NCBI RefSeq assembly: GCF_037688875.1
Contig: NZ_JAWDIE010000006.1
Coordinates: 98,249-162,248, forward strand
Length of the DNA: 64,000 nucleotides
Direction: 5' to 3'
From: Amphibiibacter pelophylacis
Lineage (GTDB): Bacteria > Pseudomonadota > Gammaproteobacteria > Burkholderiales > Burkholderiaceae_C
Positions 34,492 to 42,992 of this stretch are shown piece after piece. The notes beneath the pieces are model-generated. The model was not told the origin of the DNA. It did not search any database and worked only from the letters and a program-made list of their open reading frames with translations. Position numbers and translations under genes: made by a program. Each line of letters begins with the position of its first letter. Position 1 is the stretch's first letter.

Positions 34492-35126
34492 ACGCCGCGC
34501 CAGTGCTTCTGGTGGGCGTGGACGAGGCCGGGCGCGGGCCCTGGCTGGGGCCGGTTTTTGCCGCTGCTGTCATCCTGCCGACCGCCTTTGATCTGCCGGG
34601 CCTGACCGATTCGAAAAAGCTCAGCGCGCCGCGCCGGGAGCGCCTGTTTGACGCCATTCAGGCGCAGGCCGTCGCCTGGCACATTGCCAGCAGCAGCGCG
34701 GCCGAGATTGATCAGCACAACATCCTGCAGGCCACGCTACTGGCCATGCGCCGCGCCGTGCTGGCGCTGCCGGGTCTGGGCGAGGCCTTGCCGCTGGCGC
34801 AGATTCAGGTGCGGGTGGATGGCAACCGCGCGCCAGATCTGGCGCCGGTTCCCCGCGCGCAGGTGCAGACGGTGATCGGTGGCGACGCGCAGGTGGCGGC
34901 GATTTCGGCGGCATCCATTCTGGCCAAGGTCGCGCGCGACCGCTGGTGCGCGCAGGCCGAGGCGCAGTGGCCGGGCTACGGCCTGGCGCAGCACAAGGGC
35001 TACGGCACGGCCGTGCACGCCAGTGCGCTGGCCACGCTGGGTCCGTGTCCCGAGCACCGCCACAGCTTCGCGCCGGTGCGCCGCGCACTGGAGAGCCGTG
35101 ATCTGGCCGGGCAGGGGGGCGCATGA
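34488..35126 (+). CDS. rnhB: Ribonuclease HII
   Basis: Removes ribonucleotides from RNA-DNA hybrids. 212 residues with the DEAGRG motif at 12-17 (Asp12 and Glu13), DSKKLS at 41-46 and the third acid Asp111 in VRVDGNRAP. The IGGDAQVAAISAASILAKVARDR block is typical, here spanning about 130-152. Overlaps lpxB and the following methyltransferase by four bases each. Confidence 0.96.
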   Translation: MNAAPVLLVGVDEAGRGPWLGPVFAAAVILPTAFDLPGLTDSKKLSAPRRERLFDAIQAQAVAWHIASSSAAEIDQHNILQATLLAMRRAVLALPGLGEALPLAQIQVRVDGNRAPDLAPVPRAQVQTVIGGDAQVAAISAASILAKVARDRWCAQAEAQWPGYGLAQHKGYGTAVHASALATLGPCPEHRHSFAPVRRALESRDLAGQGGA

Positions 35127-35929
35127 GCAGCCCGCACGAGCCCATCACCTCCGCGCAGAACCCGCGCGTGCAGCGCCTGCGCCAGCTCGTACGCACGCCG
35201 GCGGCCTACCGCCAGCAGGGTCTGATCTGGATCGAGGGCGAGCATCTGCTCACCGCAGCGCTGGAAGCCGGGCTGCCGCTCGATACCCTTGTCGCCACGC
35301 CCGGCCTCGTCCAGGACGGCCGCTGCGCTGGCCTGCTGCCCCAGTGGCAGGCCGCGAGCCACCAGACGCTGTGGCTGGAAGATCGCCTGTTTGCCGCCGT
35401 CAGCGACCTGGTCACGCCTGTCCCGGTGGCGGCGCTGGTGCAGTCCAGCCGCCTGATTCAGCCTGCTCTACTGCCTGACGCCCCCACGCTGGTGCTGGAC
35501 CGGCTGCAGGACACCGGCAACGTCGGCAGCCTGATGCGCACGGCGCGGGCCATGGGCTACCGCCAGGTGCTGGCGCTGGCGGGAACGGCCGCGCTGGCTT
35601 CGCCCAAGGTGATGCGTGCGGCGCAGGGCGCGCACTTTGGCCTGCATCTGGTCGAAGGTCTGGCGCCCGACGCACTGGCCGACCTGCGCGTGCCGCTGCT
35701 GGCCACGGCGCTGGACGCCCCGCACGAGCTGCACCGCACGCGCCTGCCCTGGCCCTGCGCCTGGGTGCTGGGTCACGAAGGGCAGGGCGTGGCCGCGACC
35801 GTGCAGGCGCGCTGCGCCCAGACGCTGCGCATCGCCATGCCTGGTGGTTTCGAATCGCTCAACGTCGCCGCAGCGGGCGCGATCTGCCTGTATGCCGCGC
35901 TGCCCTGGGACGCGGCGGTGCCGTCCTGA
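35123..35929 (+). CDS. TrmH/SpoU-family RNA 2'-O-methyltransferase
   Basis: SPOUT methyltransferase, probably acting on 23S rRNA. The 268-residue protein has an N-terminal substrate-binding domain (ITSAQNPRVQRLRQL, IWIEGEHLL), motif 1 DTGNVGSLMRTARAMG, motif 2 LGHEGQG and motif 3 SLNVAAAGAICLYA with the knot. RlmB/RNA methyltransferase subgroup is likely; exact nucleotide not known. Overlaps rnhB by four bases. Confidence 0.92.
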   Translation: MSSPHEPITSAQNPRVQRLRQLVRTPAAYRQQGLIWIEGEHLLTAALEAGLPLDTLVATPGLVQDGRCAGLLPQWQAASHQTLWLEDRLFAAVSDLVTPVPVAALVQSSRLIQPALLPDAPTLVLDRLQDTGNVGSLMRTARAMGYRQVLALAGTAALASPKVMRAAQGAHFGLHLVEGLAPDALADLRVPLLATALDAPHELHRTRLPWPCAWVLGHEGQGVAATVQARCAQTLRIAMPGGFESLNVAAAGAICLYAALPWDAAVPS

Positions 35930-35954
35930 TTCCTGGCCATCACTTCAATTCACC

Positions 35955-36488
35955 ATGAATTCCACATCGACCTGCGACTGGTGCGACGCGCACAAATCCA
36001 CCGCCCAGGGCCCGCAGGAACTGCGTGTGCTGGCGCTGCCCTGGCGATCCTATGGCGCGCGCGCGACCTTCAGCGGCCCGGCCGTCACGGTGCAGGCGCT
36101 GGACGACAACTCCGAGGTCAAACGCTGGCTGGAATCGCCGGGCGAAGGCCGCGTGCTGGTGGTCGATGGCCACGGCTCGATGCGCCGGGCGCTGCTGGGC
36201 GGCAACATGGCTGCCAGCGCGGCGCGCCAGGGCTGGGCGGGCGTACTGGTCTGCGCAGCGGTGCGCGATGTGGCCGAGCTGGCGCTGGCCGATGTCGGCA
36301 TCTTCGCGCTGGGCACGGTGCCGCTGCCCACCGAGCGGCGCGGTCAGGGTCTGAGCCAGATTCCCGTTCGCCTGGGCGGCGTGACGGTGCTGCCGGGTGA
36401 CCTCATCGTGGCCGACGCGGATGGCGTGATCGCCCTGCCGCCCGCCTTTTCGACCGGGCCTTCGATGGCCGCCGGAGCCGCTTCATGA
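35955..36488 (+). CDS. RraA-family protein
   Basis: 177 residues of the RraA/HMG-aldolase fold. RraA proteins either inhibit RNase E or act as oxaloacetate/HMG aldolases; the sequence shows the common core LVVDGHGSMRRALLGGNMA and GWAGVLVCAAVRDVAELA with the conserved Arg-Asp pair. The N-terminus (STCDWCDAH) has an unusual CxxC. Annotated often as RNase E activity regulator, but the role is not proven by sequence. It overlaps DUF3422 by four bases. Confidence 0.87.
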   Translation: MNSTSTCDWCDAHKSTAQGPQELRVLALPWRSYGARATFSGPAVTVQALDDNSEVKRWLESPGEGRVLVVDGHGSMRRALLGGNMAASAARQGWAGVLVCAAVRDVAELALADVGIFALGTVPLPTERRGQGLSQIPVRLGGVTVLPGDLIVADADGVIALPPAFSTGPSMAAGAAS

Positions 36489-37876
36489 GCCCCATGCCTT
36501 TCACTGTTTTCCCCGGGCGCCAGCGCCTGAACGACGAGCTGCACGCCCGCCCGCCCATCCGTGTGGATGGGCCGACGCGGGTCAGCTATCTGGCCTTTCT
36601 GACCGCCCCGCGCGGCGACGACGGCGCCCGCGACACCGTTCAGGGCGCGGCGCCGGAAGGGGCGGACAGCGCGCCTGACGGGCCGCACCGGCGCCATCTG
36701 GCCGGGCTGTTCGAGGCCATGGCGCTGCCCCTGGTCCCTGGGCCGGATGCGCGCCACCTCATCATCGACACCCCGGCCTTTCGCCTGAAATGGGAGCAGC
36801 ACGGCGAGTTCTGCACCTACACCTTCTTCCAGCCGGTGACCGGCCCCGCGCCGGTGCTGGATCTGGCGCGTGCGCTCAGCCCCGACGCGGCGGCGCCCAC
36901 CGCGCTGGCAGGCGTTCCGGCCGACTGGCTGGCGGGGATTCCGGGCGAGCTGCTGGTGGCCACGCACCTGGACGTCATCCCCGGCACCGAAGCGCAGGTG
37001 CAGCGCCAGCTCGCCGAGCTGGGCGACCCGCGCGAGCACTGGGTGGCGTCCAGCCTGGCGGGTGAAGCGGCGTGGGTGTTCACCGATTTCCGGCTGCACG
37101 ATGGTTTTTCGCGCATCACCCTGGTCGATGGGGGACTGGGCCGGATGCGCGGCGGCCGCACGGTGCAGCGCCTGCTGGAGATCGAAACCTACCGCATCAC
37201 CGCGCTGCTGGCGTTTCCCGTGGCCAAAGAGGTCTCGCGGCTGCTGGGCCGCTGCGAGACGCATCTGGCCGCGCTGATCGCGCGCATGAGCCAGGCGCGC
37301 ACGCCCGAGGACGAGCGCGCCATTCTGGGCGATCTGACGCAGCTGGCTGCCGAGGTCGAGCATTCGGTGGCGCGCACCACCTATCGTTTTGGCGCCTCAG
37401 CGGCGTATTACCGCCTGGTTCAGCAGCGCATCCGCGATCTCAAGGAGCGTTATCTGGCGGGCTACCCCAGCATCCAGGGCTTTATGGCGCGTCGCCTGGC
37501 CCCTGCGCTGGACACCTGCGCGGCGGTGTCGCGTCGCCAGTCTGACCTGTCGGCGCGCATTGCGCGCACCAGCGCGCTGCTGCGCACGCGGGTGGATATC
37601 GAACTGGAGCGCCAGAACCAGGCCGTGCTCCTGCGCATGGACCAGCGCGCCCACCTGCAACTGCGCCTGCAGGAGACGGTGGAAGGGCTGTCGGTGGTCG
37701 TGCTGACCTATTACGGCTCGCAGCTCGTCAACTACCTGAGCAAGGGGCTGAAGCCCCTGATCGGCTGGTCCAGCGATACGGTCACGGCGATCTCGATTCC
37801 GGTGATCGCCGCGCTGGTCGCTTGGGGCACGCACCGCATGCGCCGCAAACTGGCCGCGCACGAACCCAGGAGCTGA
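36485..37876 (+). CDS. DUF3422 family membrane protein
   Basis: 463 residues, function unknown. It starts near PFTVFPGRQRLNDELHARPP, the family's N-terminal signature, and has the conserved HGEFCTYTFF. The C-terminal 70 residues contain two membrane helices (GLSVVVLTYYGSQLVNYLS and TVTAISIPVIAALVAWGT), preceded by a helical region. Co-transcribed with the RraA-like gene through a four-base overlap. Convergent with the LysR gene. Confidence 0.88.
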   Translation: MSPMPFTVFPGRQRLNDELHARPPIRVDGPTRVSYLAFLTAPRGDDGARDTVQGAAPEGADSAPDGPHRRHLAGLFEAMALPLVPGPDARHLIIDTPAFRLKWEQHGEFCTYTFFQPVTGPAPVLDLARALSPDAAAPTALAGVPADWLAGIPGELLVATHLDVIPGTEAQVQRQLAELGDPREHWVASSLAGEAAWVFTDFRLHDGFSRITLVDGGLGRMRGGRTVQRLLEIETYRITALLAFPVAKEVSRLLGRCETHLAALIARMSQARTPEDERAILGDLTQLAAEVEHSVARTTYRFGASAAYYRLVQQRIRDLKERYLAGYPSIQGFMARRLAPALDTCAAVSRRQSDLSARIARTSALLRTRVDIELERQNQAVLLRMDQRAHLQLRLQETVEGLSVVVLTYYGSQLVNYLSKGLKPLIGWSSDTVTAISIPVIAALVAWGTHRMRRKLAAHEPRS

Positions 37877-37914
37877 CGCCGATTCCCGGGTCGGGCGCTG
37901 TGCCCGGCCTTCCC

Positions 37915-38835
37915 TCACCAGGCGCTGTTGCCGGAGTTGGGGCTGAAGAAGAAGTGGCGGAAGTAATCCATGAAGGCCGTGGCGACGGCCGATGGCGTGC
38001 CCGCCTTGTTCCAGGCCATGCCCACGTTCATGGGCGGCAGATCGTCTTCGATGGGCCGCGTTTCGATGCGGCGGCCTTCCAGCGACCAGGGGCGGTAGAT
38101 CATGTCGGGCAGAACGGCCACGCCGACGCCGTTGGCGGCCATGCTGCGCACGGCTTCGATCGAACTGGTGCGCAGCACCACGCTGGGCTCCAGCCCGAAG
38201 TGGCGCCAGTTGCGCATGGCGGCTTCTTCGGCTTCGTCCGAGTTGAGCATGATCAGCGGATGGCGCGCGACATCTTTCATGTCCGTGCTGTTGCCGCTGG
38301 CCAGCTCGTGGCCGGTGGCCATCCACACGCGCATGGGCGAACCGAAAAAGACCTCGCTGTTGATATCGCCCGTGCGCTGGATGTTGTCAGTCAGCAGCAG
38401 GCCGACGTCGACCTGGCCGCGCACCAGCGCTTCTTCAATGGCGGGGCGGGTGAGTTCTTCGATCTCGACCTGCAGTTTGGGGTGGAGCTGGCCCACGCGC
38501 TGCAGGTGGGTGGGCAGGAAATAGCCCATCACTGTCGGCGTGACAGCCACCTTGACCCGACCGCTGATGGTGCTTTCCTGGTTGGGCATGGCCATGGCGC
38601 GGTCGGCCGCGTCCAGCACCTCGTAGGCGTGGCTCAGGAAGCGTCGGCCCATGGGCGTCAGCACGACGCCCGACGAGGTCCGGTCAAACAGGGTGTTGCC
38701 CAGAAAAGCTTCCAGATCGCGCACAGCGGTCGTGATCGCCGATTGCGAGATGTTCAGCTGCACACCCGCCTGGGAAATCTGGCCCAGTTCTGCGGCCGTG
38801 ACGAAGTACTTGAGCTGACGAAGGGTGAAGGCCAT
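37915..38835 (-). CDS. LysR-family transcriptional regulator
   Basis: 306 residues from ATG 38835. The N-terminal winged helix is clear: FTLRQLKYFVTAAELGQISQ, then LNISQSAITTAVRDLEAFLG (about residues 3-45), and the substrate-binding domain follows. The ATG upstream in frame at 38886 is less likely. No divergently transcribed target is adjacent on plus, so the regulated gene is unknown. An inverted repeat lies about 100 bp upstream. Confidence 0.92.
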   Translation of the reverse strand: MAFTLRQLKYFVTAAELGQISQAGVQLNISQSAITTAVRDLEAFLGNTLFDRTSSGVVLTPMGRRFLSHAYEVLDAADRAMAMPNQESTISGRVKVAVTPTVMGYFLPTHLQRVGQLHPKLQVEIEELTRPAIEEALVRGQVDVGLLLTDNIQRTGDINSEVFFGSPMRVWMATGHELASGNSTDMKDVARHPLIMLNSDEAEEAAMRNWRHFGLEPSVVLRTSSIEAVRSMAANGVGVAVLPDMIYRPWSLEGRRIETRPIEDDLPPMNVGMAWNKAGTPSAVATAFMDYFRHFFFSPNSGNSAW

Positions 38836-38930
38836 GGTGCTGTCCGGTGAGGTGCCTGGTCGGCGGGACTGAGAGACGAGTGGCACGAGTCATTACCAGC
38901 TCTCGGTTTCCTGGAATTTTATTGTTGAAC

Positions 38931-38977
38931 GCGCCGATTTTATGGAATCGCTTGATGAAAGCGCGAGCAATCGGCGC
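38931..38977. promoter_or_regulatory. Inverted repeat upstream of the LysR gene
   Basis: GCGCCGATT at 38931-38939 and AATCGGCGC at 38969-38977 are perfect 9-bp inverted arms with a 29-bp spacer. It is located 96-142 bp upstream of the LysR start, in the range for a LysR-type or partner regulator site. Binding is not shown. Confidence 0.4.
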
Positions 38978-39057
38978 GGAATATACCAGAATGACTCCGT
39001 TTGTTGAACAAGGTTCCTGCGGGGAGCCGCCTGAACATGTAAAAAACCGGGGGGGCC

Positions 39058-39083
39058 AAAAAAAACCCGGCGCAGGGCCGGGT
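39058..39083 (-). terminator. Rho-independent terminator of the RNase-barstar operon
   Basis: Minus-strand stem ACCCGGC/GCCGGGT (arms 39065-39071 and 39077-39083, 5-nt loop) followed by a run of eight T on the minus strand. It starts 32 bp after the barstar stop codon, as expected for the operon end. Confidence 0.85.
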
Positions 39084-39114
39084 CGGGTGCAATACCCTCA
39101 TCCGAAGCCGCCGT

Positions 39115-39726
39115 CTAACCCGCGGAAGCGGGGGTGACGGCCTGGGCGGTTGTGCTGGCGGGCTTGACCGGCGCGGCCTGCTGCCAGACGCGGGTGTCAA
39201 AAACGCTGCACATCATGGGCATGCGCGTGCCAAAGGTGCTGTTGAAACCGCTTTTGGACGCAGGCTTGGGTTTGACGTCCAGCGCCGGGGTTTCGGGTTC
39301 CGGATCCCAGGTGCTGTTGTCCTGCACGATGGAGAACGAGTAAAAGCAGCGGAAGGGCACCTTGCGGTCGGCCCAGAATTCGGCCACGTCGGCGAAGGTG
39401 TCCAGCAGTTGCTCGCGGGCATCGCGGTCAAAGCGGGCGCTGCCAGGGATCTGGTCGAGCACGACGATGAAGCCCACCTGTGGGCCAGCACTGTGCACGG
39501 CGTTGGTCAGGCAGTCATACAGGGCGTCGAGGTTCTTGCCGAAATGATCGGGAAAGAGGAAGGCGCGGGCAATGATCTCGAGCACGTCAGCCTTGGTCTG
39601 CGCCTGGGTCAGGTCGGCGTAGAGGAAGTGTTGCCCCGTGTCCTGGGCGGCCTGGGCGAGATCATCGAGCCGGTAGGCGCGGATGGCCTGAACGATGTTG
39701 CTTCGGATGTTTTGCAGCTGGATCAT
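39115..39726 (-). CDS. Barstar-family ribonuclease inhibitor
   Basis: 203 residues. The barstar domain (about 30-135) shows LYADLTQAQTKADVLEIIARAF, then FPDHFGKNLDALYDCLTN with the conserved Asn-Leu-Asp-Ala block, and GFIVVLDQI. Canonical barstar is about 90 residues; here there is an extra C-terminal tail of about 70 residues rich in Pro, Lys, Ser and Thr, with unknown role. It follows the RNase gene by 70 bp, the usual order for an RNase with its cytoplasmic protector. Confidence 0.85.
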   Translation of the reverse strand: MIQLQNIRSNIVQAIRAYRLDDLAQAAQDTGQHFLYADLTQAQTKADVLEIIARAFLFPDHFGKNLDALYDCLTNAVHSAGPQVGFIVVLDQIPGSARFDRDAREQLLDTFADVAEFWADRKVPFRCFYSFSIVQDNSTWDPEPETPALDVKPKPASKSGFNSTFGTRMPMMCSVFDTRVWQQAAPVKPASTTAQAVTPASAG

Positions 39727-39796
39727 CGGTATCCTCGGAAATCAAAGAACAAAAGAGCGTTTGTCGCCAGTGGGCCAGTCGGCTGGCTGGCGCGGG

Positions 39797-40387
39797 TCAG
39801 TGGACCACCTGCCGGAAGCTGGCGTAGTGGTCCGCCGTGTAAAAACAGTGCGCAGGCGCCCGGGGCTGAGTGCCTCCGCACACCAGACGCCGGGCGCCCC
39901 TGTGGCTCACCCCCGGTGTTTCGACGGTGTATTCGCGGTAGTAGCCGCGTTTCTGGGCGGGCAGCAGGCGTTCGCGGTTGCCAAACACCGTGCCGTCCTT
40001 GTCGTGATCAAAGTCGTAAGAGCCCACAATGCGGCCCAGAATGTCCTGGCCCTCAGGCGGCAGGGCGCTGTAAGCCACCGTGGGCAGCCCGACGGGCGCT
40101 GCGTCCAGCAGGGCGTTCAGTGCTTCGGAACCGCTGCCCGAAGGCGCCTGCGCCTTAGCTGCGGTGGCCTGGGAAGCGGCTGGTGCGAAGGCGACCGTGG
40201 GGGCGCCTGTCCGGGCTTGCGCACTGCCAGTGCGGCTGGCGCCCCACTGATACCCCAAACCCAGCAGGAGGGCGGCAAAAAACACCAGCGCCAGAGTGGT
40301 GGGGAGATCCAGCCGACCCCAACCGAAGCGGCGGGAGGGCTGCTGGCGCGACAACGATGGCTTGGGCATACCCGGGTGAATTCTCAT
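39797..40387 (-). CDS. Secreted or membrane-anchored guanyl-type ribonuclease
   Basis: 196 residues; an N-terminal hydrophobic segment (about 30-50) acts as signal or anchor, followed by a low-complexity linker (50-90) and a C-terminal N1/T1/Sa-type RNase domain. The block GTVFGNRERLLPAQ and YYREYTVETPG match RNase Sa. Catalytic residues align as Glu152, Arg167 and His187, all present; Cys170 and Cys181 could form a disulfide. Paired with barstar downstream. A second start (ATG at 40369) is also possible. Confidence 0.87.
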   Translation of the reverse strand: MRIHPGMPKPSLSRQQPSRRFGWGRLDLPTTLALVFFAALLLGLGYQWGASRTGSAQARTGAPTVAFAPAASQATAAKAQAPSGSGSEALNALLDAAPVGLPTVAYSALPPEGQDILGRIVGSYDFDHDKDGTVFGNRERLLPAQKRGYYREYTVETPGVSHRGARRLVCGGTQPRAPAHCFYTADHYASFRQVVH

Positions 40388-40520
40388 GAATTCGCCATCT
40401 TAGCCAATGCGTCCCCAAAGCTCAAGCCATGGCCCCGCCAGCCCGGCGGCGGGGCGGCCGGGCTTGACAGGCTATCGTGCGCTGTGCTGTGCCGGGGATC
40501 GGGGCGGCAGCCCCGGTCCG

Positions 40521-42845
40521 TCAGCGGCTGGCGTTGGCGTCGGCGACCGTCAGCGCGGTCATGTTGACGATGCGCCGCACGGTGGCGGAAGGCGTCAGGA
40601 TGTGCACCGGCTTGCTGGCGCCCAGCAGGATGGGCCCGATGGCGATGCCGCCGCCCGCCGCCGATTTCAGCAGGTTGTAGCTGATGTTGGCGGCGTCGAT
40701 GTTGGGCAGTACCAGCAGGTTGGCTTCGCCCAGCAGCGTGCTGTCGGAAACCACGTCCTTGCGCGTGCTGACATCAAGCGCGCAGTCGCCGTGCATTTCG
40801 CCGTCCACTTCCAGCCACGGGGCCTGCTCGCGCAGCAGATCGCGGGCAGCGCGCATTTTCAGCGCCGAGGGCATCTGGCTGCTGCCGAAGTTGGAGTGCG
40901 ACAGCAGCGCCGCGCGGGGCTCGATGCCGAAGCGGCGCAGCTCTTCGGCGGCCAGCACGGTGATCTCGGCGATCTGTTCGGCCGTCGGGTCGTAGTTGAC
41001 GTGCGTGTCCACCAGAAAAACCTGGCGCCCGGGCAGGATCAGCCCGTTCATGCAGGCGTAGGTGTTGACGCCCGCCCGCTTGCCGATGACCGCGTCGATG
41101 TACTGCAGGTGGTTGTTGGTCACGCCCCAGGTGCCGCAGATCAGGCCATCGACTTCGCCCTTGTGCAGCAGCATCGAGCCGACCAGCGAAAAGCGGCGGC
41201 GCATTTCGATCTTGGCCAGCTGCACCGTGACGCCCTTGCGCTGCAACATGCTGTGGTAGGTCTGCCAGTAGTCGCGGTAGCGCGGATCGTCGTCGATGTT
41301 GACGACTTCGAAGTCGCGGCCCATCTCCAGGCGCAGGCCCAGGCGGGCGATGCGGTCGTTGATGACGCGCGGGCGGCCGATCAGCCACGGGCGGGCCACG
41401 CCTTCGTCGACGACCACCTGGATGGCGCGCAGCACGCGGTAATCTTCGCCTTCGCTGAAGGCAATGGCCTTTTTGGCCGCCTTGCGCGCGATGCTGAAAA
41501 TGGGCTTCATCATCGTGCCCGAGGCGTAGACGAAGCTCTGCAGGTGGTGGGCGTAGGCGGCCATGTCGGCGATGGGCCGCGTGGCCACGCCGGAATCCAT
41601 GGCGGCCTGAGCCACGGCCGGGGCGATTTTCATCATCAGGCGCGCGTCAAACGGCTTGGGGATGAGGTATTCGGGGCCAAAGCTCAGGTTGATGCCCGCG
41701 TAGGCGGCGGCCACGGTGTCGTCCTGCTCGGCGCGCGCCAGCTGCGCGATGGCGTGGACAGCGGCCACTTCCATGGCGTCGTTGATGGTCGAGGCGCCGC
41801 AATCCAGCGCGCCCCGGAAGATGTACGGGAAGCACAGGACATTGTTAACCTGGTTGGGGTAATCGGTGCGACCTGTCGCCATGATGGCGTCATCGCGCAC
41901 CGATTTGACGTCTTCCGGCAGGATCTCCGGGTTGGGGTTGGCCAGCGCGAAAATGATGGGCTGCTTGGCCATGGCCGCAACCATGTCGGTCTTGAGCACG
42001 CCCTTGGCCGACAGACCCAGGAAAATGTCCGCGCCGGGGATGACTTCCGCTAGCGTACGAAGCGGCGTGGGCTGGGCGAAAATGGCTTTGTCCTCGTCCA
42101 TCAGCTCGGTGCGGCCCTCGTAGACCACGCCCGCCAAGTCGGTCACCCAGATGTTTTCGCGCGGCAGGCCCAGCTTGACCAGCAGGTTCAGGCAGGCCAG
42201 CGCGGCGGCGCCCGCACCGCTGGCGACCAGTTTGACCTCGGTGATCTTCTTGCCGACCACCTCCAGGCCATTGATGATGGCCGCGCCCACGACAATGGCC
42301 GTGCCGTGCTGGTCGTCGTGGAAGACGGGAATTTTCATGCGTTCGCGCAGGCGGCGCTCGACCAGGAAGCAGTCCGGCGCCTTGATGTCTTCCAGGTTGA
42401 TGCCGCCAAAAGTGGGCTCCAGCGCGGCGATGATCTCGATGAGCTTTTCGGGGTCGGATTCGTTGATTTCGATGTCAAAAACGTCGATCCCGGCGAACTT
42501 CTTGAACAGGACGCCCTTGCCCTCCATGACCGGCTTGCTGGCCAGCGGGCCGATGTTGCCCAGGCCCAGAACGGCGGTGCCGTTGGTGACCACGCCGACC
42601 AGGTTGCTGCGCGCCGTGTAGCGCGCGGCGGTGGTCGGATCGGCGACGATTTCCTCGCAGGCGGCGGCGACGCCGGGCGAGTAGGCCAGGGCCAGATCGC
42701 GCTGGTTGGTCAGCTGCTTGGTGGGGGTGACGGAGATTTTCCCCGGCGTCGGAAACTCGTGGTAATCGAGTGCGGCGCGGCGCAGGTCGGCCTGGCGCTG
42801 GGCTTTTTCGTCGTCGGAAATGGGCGAGGGCAGGGGGCTGTTCAT
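40521..42845 (-). CDS. maeB: NADP-dependent malic enzyme with phosphotransacetylase domain
   Basis: Decarboxylates malate to pyruvate. ATG 42845 gives 774 residues, matching the long MaeB class; the open frame extending further upstream overlaps thiL and is a shadow. Layout: malic enzyme N-terminal domain with AYSPGVAAACEEI and GLGNIGPLASKPVMEGK, catalytic HDDQHGTAIV, NAD-binding domain (ASGAGAAALACLNLL), and a C-terminal phosphotransacetylase-like domain (GTWGVTNNHLQYIDAVIG). The latter is regulatory in known MaeB. Divergent from thiL. Confidence 0.96.
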   Translation of the reverse strand: MNSPLPSPISDDEKAQRQADLRRAALDYHEFPTPGKISVTPTKQLTNQRDLALAYSPGVAAACEEIVADPTTAARYTARSNLVGVVTNGTAVLGLGNIGPLASKPVMEGKGVLFKKFAGIDVFDIEINESDPEKLIEIIAALEPTFGGINLEDIKAPDCFLVERRLRERMKIPVFHDDQHGTAIVVGAAIINGLEVVGKKITEVKLVASGAGAAALACLNLLVKLGLPRENIWVTDLAGVVYEGRTELMDEDKAIFAQPTPLRTLAEVIPGADIFLGLSAKGVLKTDMVAAMAKQPIIFALANPNPEILPEDVKSVRDDAIMATGRTDYPNQVNNVLCFPYIFRGALDCGASTINDAMEVAAVHAIAQLARAEQDDTVAAAYAGINLSFGPEYLIPKPFDARLMMKIAPAVAQAAMDSGVATRPIADMAAYAHHLQSFVYASGTMMKPIFSIARKAAKKAIAFSEGEDYRVLRAIQVVVDEGVARPWLIGRPRVINDRIARLGLRLEMGRDFEVVNIDDDPRYRDYWQTYHSMLQRKGVTVQLAKIEMRRRFSLVGSMLLHKGEVDGLICGTWGVTNNHLQYIDAVIGKRAGVNTYACMNGLILPGRQVFLVDTHVNYDPTAEQIAEITVLAAEELRRFGIEPRAALLSHSNFGSSQMPSALKMRAARDLLREQAPWLEVDGEMHGDCALDVSTRKDVVSDSTLLGEANLLVLPNIDAANISYNLLKSAAGGGIAIGPILLGASKPVHILTPSATVRRIVNMTALTVADANASR

Positions 42846-42992
42846 GGCGGGCGGGCGCCGCTGGGGCACCAGGTTGGGACTGCATTGATTGTAGGTGCTG
42901 CCACGGCGGCCTCCGGCGGGCAGGCGGCTGGATGGGGGTAATCCCGCGCCAGCGCCTGCGGTCTGGGCCGTGGCGGGGGCACAATACGCGCC
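42846..42992. promoter_or_regulatory. Divergent promoter spacer maeB/thiL
   Basis: 147 bases, GC-rich. ACAATA at 42981-42986 lies seven bases before the thiL ATG, again suggesting a short or absent 5' leader. On the minus side no clear hexamer for maeB was found. Confidence 0.35.

Larger units (their letters stand above)
38836..39114. other. Spacer between the LysR gene and barstar
   Basis: 279 bases without a gene. Holds the LysR promoter side, the inverted repeat at 38931-38977, a TTGTTGAAC direct repeat (38922-38930 and 39001-39009) and the barstar terminator near 39058-39083. Confidence 0.6.
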
